Position numbers and translations under genes: made by a program. Positions 50,700 to 57,809 of a DNA stretch of 64,000 nt are shown here, one piece after another. Numbering within the stretch: the stretch's first letter is position 1; each line of letters begins with the position of its first letter. Below the pieces are notes generated by a model. It worked only from the letters and a program-made list of their open reading frames with translations, searched no databases and had not been told where the DNA came from. This DNA is from DASVXQ01 sp046727955 (GTDB taxonomy: Bacteria; Actinomycetota; CALGFH01), in assembly GCA_046727955.1 (NCBI GenBank), contig JBKPDO010000127.1, positions 1 through 64,000 of the forward strand. The letters are read 5' to 3'.

Positions 50700-51755
50700 C
50701 TACGCCGAGTCGGCGGCCCAGCGGCCGAAGGCGGCCCAGAAGGGGTCGATCCCTGGGTGCTCGAGGGGGCGGTCCTGGCCCCGGTCGACCAGGACGGTGC
50801 CGTAGGAGGCATCCGTCACCTCGCCGACCGCGGCTGCCCGAATGCCCGCTCTGCTCAGCGCGCCGAGGAACCCGTCGGCATGCTCGGGCCGCACGGTCGC
50901 GACCAGCGTGCCCTCCGAGATCGAGCTGTACGGGTCGATGCCGACGTGGTCGCAGACTACCCTCACCTCGGGGCGCAGCGGGATCGCGTCGAGATAGACG
51001 CGCAGGCCGACCTGGGAGGCGGCGGCCAGCTCCGCCAGGGCGCCGAGCACACCGCCCTCGGTGGCGTCGTGCATCGCGGTGACCCCGCGCTCGCGCAGCC
51101 CGTAGGTGGCGGCCACCCGCGCCTCCGGCACAACCGTCATCTGCTCGAACAGGCGGTCGGCGGCAGCGGTGATCTCCGCGCCGACGCCCTTTGCCAAGCG
51201 GTCGGGGAAGGTGGCCGCGAACAGCGCTGTCGCCTCGATGGCGGCGCCCTTGGTCACCACCACGCTGTCGCCGGGCCGCGCCATAGTGGGCGTGACGAAG
51301 GAGCTCTCCGGGCCGACGGCGGCGCAGGTGGCGCCCCCGACCATGGGCCAGTTGCAACCGTCGTAGCGGGCGGTGTGCCCGGTGACCACGGCCAAGCCGA
51401 GATCCTCGCAGGCGCGCGAGTAGGCCGTCCACAGCGCCGCGAGGTCGTCCTCGGCGATGTCGGCGGGGAGGTTCAGGTCCACCGCCATCCAGCGGAGCTG
51501 CAGACCGCTGGTGGCGGCGTCCGACGCGAGGATGTGGACAGCGAACCAGGCCGCCCGCTCCCAGCCGTAGCCGGGCACCACGAACACCGGGTCGGTGGTG
51601 AGGGCCATGGCGATCCCCGGGGCGATCCGCAGGACGCCGACGTCCACGCCGTGCTGCGGTCCCACCAGTACGTCGCGGTCCTGGGCGCCGAGACGCCCCA
51701 GTATAACGTCAGAGAACACGGTCGAGCTGACCTTGCCGGTGCTCTGCTCGGTCAT
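50700..51755 (-). CDS. AIR-synthase-fold (PurM/SelD/HypE superfamily) protein
   Basis: A 351-aa protein of the PurM superfamily, which binds ATP and makes acyl-phosphate-like intermediates: 'FSDVILGRLGAQDRDVLVGP', 'MALTTDPVFVVPGYGWER', 'VTGHTARYDGCNWPMVGGAT' and 'AMHDATEGGVLGALAELA'. It is near selA/selB, but the Cys/Sec-containing N-terminal loop of SelD is absent, as is the C-terminal P-R-I-C motif of HypE. It therefore looks like an uncharacterised superfamily branch. ATG 51755 chosen at the point where similarity begins. Confidence 0.8.
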   Translation of the reverse strand: MTEQSTGKVSSTVFSDVILGRLGAQDRDVLVGPQHGVDVGVLRIAPGIAMALTTDPVFVVPGYGWERAAWFAVHILASDAATSGLQLRWMAVDLNLPADIAEDDLAALWTAYSRACEDLGLAVVTGHTARYDGCNWPMVGGATCAAVGPESSFVTPTMARPGDSVVVTKGAAIEATALFAATFPDRLAKGVGAEITAAADRLFEQMTVVPEARVAATYGLRERGVTAMHDATEGGVLGALAELAAASQVGLRVYLDAIPLRPEVRVVCDHVGIDPYSSISEGTLVATVRPEHADGFLGALSRAGIRAAAVGEVTDASYGTVLVDRGQDRPLEHPGIDPFWAAFGRWAADSA

Positions 51756-51778
51756 GTGGTTCAAGGTCTCCTTCGCAC

Positions 51779-52981
51779 TCAAGCCCCGCGCGGGGAGCCT
51801 ATCTGCTTCGCGCGGCCGAGCGCCTCGCGATAGACGGCCGCGTAGGCGCGGGCGGCGGCGCGGGTGCCGAAGCGCGCGGCGGCGGCGCGGCGACCGGCCT
51901 GGGCGCGCTCGGCCGCGAGAGCGGGGTGCTCGACGATCTCCTCGACCACCCGGGCCAGCGCGGATGGCTCGCCGGCCGCGAAGGTCCAGCCGGTGTCCCC
52001 GTCGGCGATCACGTCGAGCAGCCCCCCGGCGGCGGCGGCGATCACCGGAGCGCACGAGAACTGGCCCTCGACCGCGACCAGGCCGAGCCCCTCGTCGCTT
52101 GAGGGCACCAGCAGCGCGGCCGCCTGCCGGTAGCGGTCCGCCAGCGCCTCCTGCGGCAGCCGCGCCTCCCAGCGCACGCGGCTGGCCACGCCGAGCTCCT
52201 GGGCGAGCCGGCGCAGGTCGCTCTCGAGCGGGCCGCTGCCGACCACGCGCAGCGGCAGCTCGGCGGCGGCGCCGCGCAGCTCGGCCAGCGCCCGCAGGGC
52301 GAGGTCGGCGCGCTTCTGACGATCGAGCCGGCCGACGAAGAGCAGCTCGGTGCGGGGCGCCCCGTTGCCGGGCGAGAAGAGGCGCTCGTCAACAGGCATA
52401 GGGGCGACCCGGATGCGCTCGGCGCACGCTGGCGCGATCGCTGCGGCCTCGTCGCGGAGCCAGGTCGAGACGGCGGTGACGGCGGCGGAGGCGCGCAGCA
52501 CCCTGGCGCAGGCGGCGCGGGCGGCCGGCCGCGAGCGGGCGAGCCGCAGGTCGGTGCCGTGGAGGGTCGTCACCAGGGGCCGGCGGCCGGCGGCCAGGGC
52601 CTGCACGCCACCGGGGAACCACCAGTGGGCGTGGACCAGGTCCGCCCCGGCCGCGGCCCGGCGCAGCGTCAGGCTGCCCGCGGCAAGCAGGCCGGCGAGC
52701 GCGAGCGCGCCGGCCGGGCTGGCGGCGCGATCGTGCATGGTGCCGCTGTAGGCGAGCGTCTCGGCCCGGCGCGGCGCGTAGCGGTAGCGCCGCACCGCCA
52801 CCCCGCGCAGCCGGTCCCTGGCTGGAAGGCCTGGCGCGGCGGGCGCCACCGCCTGGACCTCGACGCCCTCGTCCTCGAGCGCCGCGGCCAGTCCCAGCAG
52901 GAAGCCGCCGGGCAGATCGTCGGAGTGGCGAGGGAAGGCGTGCGCCGCGAACACGACTCGCAGCCTGGGTTCCTCGGTCAT
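51779..52981 (-). CDS. GT4-family glycosyltransferase
   Basis: A 400-aa GT-B fold enzyme: N-terminal 'FAAHAFPRHSDDLPGGFL', 'DLVHAHWWFPGG' and the donor-binding half with 'LLFVGRLDRQKRADLAL' and 'LVPSSDEGLGLVAVEGQ' (E-x7-E-type motif). It transfers a sugar from a nucleotide donor, probably in cell-surface glycan or glycolipid synthesis. It is 24 bp upstream of the AIR-synthase-fold gene on the same strand and divergent from the oxidoreductase. Confidence 0.88.
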   Translation of the reverse strand: MTEEPRLRVVFAAHAFPRHSDDLPGGFLLGLAAALEDEGVEVQAVAPAAPGLPARDRLRGVAVRRYRYAPRRAETLAYSGTMHDRAASPAGALALAGLLAAGSLTLRRAAAGADLVHAHWWFPGGVQALAAGRRPLVTTLHGTDLRLARSRPAARAACARVLRASAAVTAVSTWLRDEAAAIAPACAERIRVAPMPVDERLFSPGNGAPRTELLFVGRLDRQKRADLALRALAELRGAAAELPLRVVGSGPLESDLRRLAQELGVASRVRWEARLPQEALADRYRQAAALLVPSSDEGLGLVAVEGQFSCAPVIAAAAGGLLDVIADGDTGWTFAAGEPSALARVVEEIVEHPALAAERAQAGRRAAAARFGTRAAARAYAAVYREALGRAKQIGSPRGA

Positions 52982-53084
52982 GGCGCAGATGCTACCGCGC
53001 GACGCGCCTGCTCTATTGTTTGCTCATCGGTTCGGGGTCGTGGGAGGCGAGCCGCGGAAATCCGGCACTGACCAGGAGGTGGGC

Positions 53085-54035
53085 ATGCGGATCTGCCTGA
53101 TGATCGAGGGCCAGGAGGACGTGACCTGGGCGCAGTGGCTCGGGCTGGCGGGCGCCTGCGAGCAGCACGGGCTCGAAGGGCTGTTCCGCTCCGACCACTA
53201 CCTGTCGGTCTTCGGCCGGCGCGAGCGTGGCTCGCTCGACGCCTGGGCCACGCTGGCGGGCCTGGCCGCCCGGACCAGCCGCATCCGGCTCGGCACCCTG
53301 GTGTCGCCGGCCACCTTCCGGCACCCCTCGGTCCTCGCCAAGATGGTCGCCACCGTCGACCACATCTCCGGCGGCCGCGTCGAGCTGGGACTCGGCGCCG
53401 GCTGGCACCAGGACGAGCACACCGCCTACGGCTTCGATATGCCACCGACCGGCCAGCGCATGTCGCTGCTCGCGGAGCAGCTGGAGATCGTCAACCGCGA
53501 GTGGAGCGACGGGGCTTTCGACTTCGACGGCAAGTTCTACCGCCTGGTCGGCCTGGACGCGTTGCCCAAGCCGGTACAGCGCCCGCGCCCCAACTTGATC
53601 GTCGGCGGCGGCGCTGGCGGGCGCAGCACGGCCCTGGCCGCACGCTGGGCCGACGAGTACAACACCTTGACGGCCGATCCCGACGAGTGCCGGCGACGGC
53701 GCCAGCGCGTGGAGGCGGCCTGGACCCAGGCAGGGCGCGACCTTGGCACGCTGTCCTTCTCGGTGATGACCGGCTGCGTCGTCGGCCACGACCGCCCGGA
53801 ACTGCTCGACCGGGTACGTCGCCTGATGGCGCGCACCGGCCGCACCGGCAGCCCGGAGGAGCTGGTGGACAACCCCGGGCACGGGATCATCGGCACCACC
53901 GAGCAGGTGGTGGAGCAGCTCCGCGCCCTTGAAGCGGCCGGGGCGCAGCGCGTCATGCTCCAGCACCTGGTGCACGACGACCTCGACATGGTGGCGGTCA
54001 TCGGCGAGGCGCTGGTGCCGGCCCTGGCAGGCTGA
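53085..54035 (+). CDS. luciferase-like, probably F420-dependent oxidoreductase
   Basis: A 316-aa TIM-barrel enzyme of the LLM family: 'MRICLMIEGQEDVTWAQWLG', 'GLFRSDHYLSVFG', 'RIRLGTLVSPATFRHPSVLAKM', 'SGGRVELGLGAGWHQDEHTAYG' and 'IVGGGAGGRST'. These are the patterns of actinobacterial F420-dependent members (TIGR03560-like). The substrate is unknown. AGGAGG lies seven bases before the ATG at 53085, which settles the start. Confidence 0.9.
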   Translation: MRICLMIEGQEDVTWAQWLGLAGACEQHGLEGLFRSDHYLSVFGRRERGSLDAWATLAGLAARTSRIRLGTLVSPATFRHPSVLAKMVATVDHISGGRVELGLGAGWHQDEHTAYGFDMPPTGQRMSLLAEQLEIVNREWSDGAFDFDGKFYRLVGLDALPKPVQRPRPNLIVGGGAGGRSTALAARWADEYNTLTADPDECRRRRQRVEAAWTQAGRDLGTLSFSVMTGCVVGHDRPELLDRVRRLMARTGRTGSPEELVDNPGHGIIGTTEQVVEQLRALEAAGAQRVMLQHLVHDDLDMVAVIGEALVPALAG

Positions 54036-54065
54036 CCGCCGCCAGCGACCATGGCACAGGCGCTC

Positions 54066-54170
54066 TTGGGGGGCCGTGGGGGGAGCGGGCTCCCCACACA
54101 TGGATAGACCTGCCCGGCGCGCGAAGCGCGCGCCGTGGGGGGAACGAGCTCCCCCCACATGGATCGGGGA
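54066..54170 (+). repeat. dispersed palindromic repeat, double copy
   Basis: Two GGGGGGAG/CTCCCC-type hairpins (about 54078-54100 and 54140-54162) flank a GGCGCGCG-AAG-CGCGCGCC hairpin (54117-54135); CATGGAT follows each. It lies between convergent genes and touches the stop codon of the AbiEii gene at 54171. The arrangement is the reverse complement of the 30.5-kb array unit. Confidence 0.88.
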
Positions 54171-55064
54171 CTACGGGTTCTCACGACGGGCTGCGAGCGT
54201 CCGTCCCCAAAATGACCGTAACCGCACCATCGCCTCGTCAAGCATCGCCGGAGCAAGATCCAGCTCCTCCGCCAGGGTGGCGTAGCGCTCCGCCCAGTCG
54301 GCCGGCGGGTCCGGCAGGCTTACCGGCACCTCATGGGTGGCGCGGGCCGCGAACACGTGCTCGACCGTCGCGAGCAGCCCCGCCGAAGGGGCGAGGCCAT
54401 CGCCCACCAGCAGCAGGAGATCCGGCAGGTCCTTGACGCGGCTGTTCGGCCGGTCCCGCCACGGGCGGGTGAAGGCGTGCAGCTTCTCCGCGAAGTGCTG
54501 GGCCGGGTCGACCGTCTCGACCTCGTGGTCGGGGAAGCCGGCGAAGGCGAGGACGCTGTGGAGCCGCACCCGGTCGGTGGCGGAGATCTCCTCGGCGCGG
54601 GCGACCACGTCGAGGCGGACCGCCGCGAAGGTGCGGCCGTCGAGGCGCGCGTCGACCGGCAACCGCCAGCCGGGCCGGCCCGCCTCGTCGACGTCGATCG
54701 CTCTGGCCGCGCCGATGCGGAACTCGAAGCCGTCCCTTTCCGGGTCGTCCGCCAGCGCCTCGATCAGGCGCTCGCGTACCGACTCGCCGTGGTAGGGCTC
54801 CCCCGACTCCTCCGGCTCGGCCCTCTGCCGAAGGACGAGGTCCAGGTCCCGGGTGGTGCGGGCGCGGCCCCCCAGACGCAGCTCCAGCGCCATCCCGCCC
54901 TTCAGGACCCACTGGCCGGGCATGGCGTGCTCGAGGCGGATCAACAGCCGCTCGAACACCGCCCGGCGGCGCAGGCGGTCGAAGTCGACCGCGGCGGCCA
55001 GACCCTGCGACTGCAGGCGCGCCTCCAGGGCGGCCCGCAGCGCGCCAGGGGTCGCGTACCGCAT
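54171..55064 (-). CDS. AbiEii-type nucleotidyltransferase toxin
   Basis: A 297-aa nucleotidyltransferase: 'VLKGGMALELRLG' (about 53-65) followed by 'RTTRDLDLVL' with the catalytic D-x-D (about 70-79), then a second conserved 'HAFTRPW...KDLPDLLLL' region (Lys/Asp of the family). AbiEii proteins block growth by tRNA or nucleotide modification in type IV toxin-antitoxin and phage abortive-infection systems. ATG overlaps the stop of the antitoxin gene (ATGA). The open frame upstream is the overlapping antitoxin. Confidence 0.88.
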   Translation of the reverse strand: MRYATPGALRAALEARLQSQGLAAAVDFDRLRRRAVFERLLIRLEHAMPGQWVLKGGMALELRLGGRARTTRDLDLVLRQRAEPEESGEPYHGESVRERLIEALADDPERDGFEFRIGAARAIDVDEAGRPGWRLPVDARLDGRTFAAVRLDVVARAEEISATDRVRLHSVLAFAGFPDHEVETVDPAQHFAEKLHAFTRPWRDRPNSRVKDLPDLLLLVGDGLAPSAGLLATVEHVFAARATHEVPVSLPDPPADWAERYATLAEELDLAPAMLDEAMVRLRSFWGRTLAARRENP

Positions 55065-55666
55065 CACCTTTCCCCTTGGAAGTTGAGCGCCCGCTCGATG
55101 CGGAGCGCGGCCCTGGGCCCGAGCTGGTCCGCGCGGGCGAGCAGGGAGGTCCGGGTGAGCAGGCCCTGCTCCAGCGCATCTTCGGTCGCCCCGGCCAGAA
55201 GGTCCAGTTCGAGGTCGCCGGCGGCGACGTCGAGCAGCGAGCGAAGCGGCGTGGTGACGCGGAAGCCCTCCTGCTCGCGGACGTCGGTGGCCGGCAGCTC
55301 GGCGCGGTGCAGCACCACGCCGCGTGGCACGCGCTGACGGAAGCCGGGGGGCACGGTGAGATCGATGCGGGCGGGGTTCACGTCGCCCAGCTCGTGCACG
55401 GACAGGGCCGACTCGTGGGAGACGGCCGCGCGGCCGCGGCTCCACAGCGCCAGGCGCACCAGGTCCTCACGGCGCCCGGGGGGCCACTCCGGTAGGCGGA
55501 AGATGCCCCGGCCTACCTTGAGCCAGTTGCCCCGGTCGGCGTTCTGCTTCTGCGCCTGGTACGAGTAACCCGCGTCCAGGGCCTGGGCGGCGCTGAAGTA
55601 GCCGGACTGGGCCTCGGCCACCGCGACGAGGCGGCGGCGGAGCGCACGCCGGTCCTTGACGATCAT
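55064..55666 (-). CDS. AbiEi-type antitoxin / transcriptional regulator
   Basis: A 200-aa protein with an N-terminal winged helix ('AEAQSGYFSAAQALDAGYS', 'WLKVGRGIFRLPEW'), a middle 'AAVSHESALSVHELGDV' segment and a beta-rich C-terminal domain, the standard AbiEi layout. It represses its own promoter and neutralises the toxin encoded right behind it. The upstream 120 bp are AT-rich relative to the window and include an ACTTTACGTTTAGTT stretch next to a TAGGAT -10 box. Confidence 0.87.
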   Translation of the reverse strand: MIVKDRRALRRRLVAVAEAQSGYFSAAQALDAGYSYQAQKQNADRGNWLKVGRGIFRLPEWPPGRREDLVRLALWSRGRAAVSHESALSVHELGDVNPARIDLTVPPGFRQRVPRGVVLHRAELPATDVREQEGFRVTTPLRSLLDVAAGDLELDLLAGATEDALEQGLLTRTSLLARADQLGPRAALRIERALNFQGER

Positions 55667-55802
55667 TGCGCGATCCTACACTTTACGTTTAGTTCTTTGT
55701 ACGCAGTACCACATGAAACTCAACGTCTTGTTGAGCGCGGTGTCGGGGTGCTATCCTTGCCAAGATAGTTCGCATCGCTAATTAGCTTCTCGAAGGATTG
55801 TC
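55667..55802. promoter_or_regulatory. divergent promoter region of abiE and marR with palindromes
   Basis: On the minus strand TAGGAT lies about six bases before the abiEi ATG. On the plus strand two palindromes precede marR: CTATC-CTTGCCAA-GATAG (55752-55769) and GCTAATTAGC (about 55778-55787). The second fits a MarR-type operator in size and position. The region is clearly less GC-rich than its surroundings. Confidence 0.5.
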
Positions 55803-56288
55803 ATGCCGCCTGCCGCTCCACCCGCACCCGTCGAGGTCGACCGTGAGCTGGTCGACCGTGAGCTGGTCGACCGTGAGCTGGTGGTGCGCCTGCGCCTGGC
55901 GGTCGGCCGCCTGGCCCGCCGGCTCCGCCAGGAGGCGGAAGGTGAGATCACCGCCTCGCAGTTCTCCGCGCTCGCCAGCATCAACCGGCTCGGCCCCATT
56001 ACGCTGGGCAAGCTCGCCTCGGTCGAGCGCCTGCGCCCGCCAACCGTGACCCGCATCGCCGCCGCCCTAGAGGAGGCCGGCCTGGTGGTCAGGCGCACTG
56101 ACACCGGCGACCGCCGCGTGGCGCGGGTCGAGGCCACCCCCCTCGGCCGGGATCTGCTGGAGCGCATCCGGACCAGGAAGGACGCCTACCTCGCCGCACA
56201 CCTGGCCGCGCTCGCCCCCGAGCAGCTCGCCGTGCTCCGCGACGCCACCGCGGTTCTCGAGCAGCTGCTGGAGGAGGAGCGCCCGTGA
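55803..56288 (+). CDS. MarR-family transcriptional regulator
   Basis: A 161-aa winged-helix regulator: 'ITASQFSALASINRLGPITL' , 'LASVERLRPPTVTRIAAALE' (recognition helix) and wing 'RTDTGDRRVARVEATPLG'. The N-terminus carries three V-D-R-E-L repeats from a 15-bp DNA repeat (55836-55880). MarR proteins usually repress a neighbouring transporter until a ligand binds; the MFS gene overlaps its stop (GTGA). The start ATG follows GAAGGAT. Confidence 0.93.
   Translation: MPPAAPPAPVEVDRELVDRELVDRELVVRLRLAVGRLARRLRQEAEGEITASQFSALASINRLGPITLGKLASVERLRPPTVTRIAAALEEAGLVVRRTDTGDRRVARVEATPLGRDLLERIRTRKDAYLAAHLAALAPEQLAVLRDATAVLEQLLEEERP
55836..55880. repeat. 15-bp coding tandem repeat in marR, three exact units
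   Basis: GTCGACCGTGAGCTG three times without a mismatch, encoding V-D-R-E-L. Exact identity suggests recent expansion. Confidence 0.92.
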
Positions 56289-57580
56289 CCCTGGTCGAGC
56301 TGGCCACACAACGAACCTTCCGCTCGCTCCGGATCCGCAACTACCGCCTCTTCTTCTTCGGCCAGCTGGTGTCGGTGAGTGGCACCTGGATGCAGCAGCT
56401 CGCACAGGACTGGCTGGTACTGCGGCTGACCGACCGCCCCCTCCCGGTGGGCATCACCACCGCGCTGCAGTTCGCGCCGGTCCTGCTGCTCGGCATCTGG
56501 GGCGGGCTGGTGGCGGACCGGCTCGACAAGCGGCGGCTGCTGCTGGCGACCCAGGCCGTGATGGGGGCGCTTGCCCTGGCGCTGGGCGTCCTCACGCTGA
56601 CCGGCACGGTGCAGTTGTGGATGATCTACCTGCTCGCGCTGCTGCTCGGCTGCGCCACCTCGTTCGACATGCCGGCGCGCCAGGCGTTCGTGACCGAGAT
56701 GGTGGGGTCTGACCACCTCGCCAACGCGGTCGGGCTGAACAGCGCGGTGTTCAACTCTGGACGGATCATCGGGCCGGCCGTCGCCGGCGTGCTCATCGGC
56801 GTGGCGGGCCTTGCCCCGGCCTTTCTGATCAACGCCTTCTCGTACCTGGCGGTCATCTCGAGCCTGCTGCTGATGCGCCCTGGCGAGCTGCACCGGCAGC
56901 CGGCGGTCCAGCGCACCCGCGGGCAGGTGCGCGACGGGCTGCGCTATGCCTGGGCGACGCCGACGCTGCGCTCGACGCTGCTGCTGATGGGCGTGGTGGC
57001 AACGCTCGGCCTGAATTTCCGGGTGGCGCTGCCGCTGCTGGCGCGCTTCACTTTTCACGGCGGGCCGAGCCTGTACGGCCTGCTCGCCTCGATGATCGCC
57101 TGCGGCTCGGTGGTGGGCGCGCTCACCACGGCGAGCCGGGCCCGCCCGACGCGCGGCCTGCTGCTCTGGTCGATGACGGTCTTCGGTGTGACCTCGCTGC
57201 TGGTGGCGATAGCGGGAAGCCCGCTGCTGGCGGCGATCGTGCTGGTGCCGCTCGGCTTCTCGAGCATCGCCTGGATGTCGACGGCCAACAGCACAGTCCA
57301 GCTTGGCTCGGCGCCGGAGATGCGCGGCCGGGTGATGTCCCTGTACGGGCTGCTGTTTCTCGGTTCGACGCCCCTCGGCGCGATGCTGGTCGGGTGGCTC
57401 TCTGAGCACTACGGGCCCCGCTCGAGCATGGTCATGGGCGGTGTGTCCAGCCTGCTCGCGGTCGGCGTGGCGGCGCTGGCCGACCTCCGCGCCCGCCGCC
57501 GAGGGAGGGCCAGCGCGCCCGCCGCAACCACTGCCGCCGGGTCCGTGACCGCCGCCGCCGGGTCCGACGAGGCCGCCTGA
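56285..57580 (+). CDS. MFS transporter (enterobactin exporter EntS-like)
   Basis: A 431-aa protein with about twelve membrane segments. 'RNYRLFFFGQLVSVSGTWMQ' at the N-terminus, 'GGLVADRLDKRRLLLATQ' (loop 2-3 motif), 'FDMPARQAFVTEMV' and 'NSAVFNSGRIIGPAVAG' are typical of the EntS-like MFS group of drug or siderophore exporters. Under likely control of the overlapping marR. The C-terminus is an Ala/Ser tail. Confidence 0.92.
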   Translation: MTLVELATQRTFRSLRIRNYRLFFFGQLVSVSGTWMQQLAQDWLVLRLTDRPLPVGITTALQFAPVLLLGIWGGLVADRLDKRRLLLATQAVMGALALALGVLTLTGTVQLWMIYLLALLLGCATSFDMPARQAFVTEMVGSDHLANAVGLNSAVFNSGRIIGPAVAGVLIGVAGLAPAFLINAFSYLAVISSLLLMRPGELHRQPAVQRTRGQVRDGLRYAWATPTLRSTLLLMGVVATLGLNFRVALPLLARFTFHGGPSLYGLLASMIACGSVVGALTTASRARPTRGLLLWSMTVFGVTSLLVAIAGSPLLAAIVLVPLGFSSIAWMSTANSTVQLGSAPEMRGRVMSLYGLLFLGSTPLGAMLVGWLSEHYGPRSSMVMGGVSSLLAVGVAALADLRARRRGRASAPAATTAAGSVTAAAGSDEAA

Positions 57581-57611
57581 GCGGGCGGGCGGCGTCCCCC
57601 GCCTGTCGAGG

Positions 57612-57808
57612 GCCTGTTTGCAAATGGACACTGTGCCCCGGCGAACCCGCCCCATGGCGCTGCTCACCCGTGACCCGGGGATCCAGCCGAGGTTCCCGAT
57701 GGGGGGGTTCGGGGGCCGGAGGGGTCCGGGGAACCCCAAGGGGGTGCCCCGGTGGGTCGGGTCCCGGTGGATCGCCCCGCCTCGGACTCCCCCCGAATGC
57801 AAACAGGC
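57612..57808. mobile_element. MITE-like element with 11-bp terminal inverted repeats
   Basis: A 197-bp non-coding segment bounded by GCCTGTTTGCA (57612-57622) and its exact complement TGCAAACAGGC (57798-57808). Inside are GC-rich inverted repeats (GGGGTTC/GGAACCCC around 57705-57740) but no coding potential. It occupies the whole gap between the MFS gene and the SMC gene stop at 57810. It could equally be a long terminator; no target duplication is clear. Confidence 0.5.
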
Positions 57809-57809
57809 T

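Noticed and set aside
50700..51755. Annotating this gene as selD because it lies near selA and selB
   Set aside because: It belongs to the PurM superfamily, but the N-terminal Cys/Sec-Gly-containing loop of selenophosphate synthase is absent, so I left it as a superfamily-level call.
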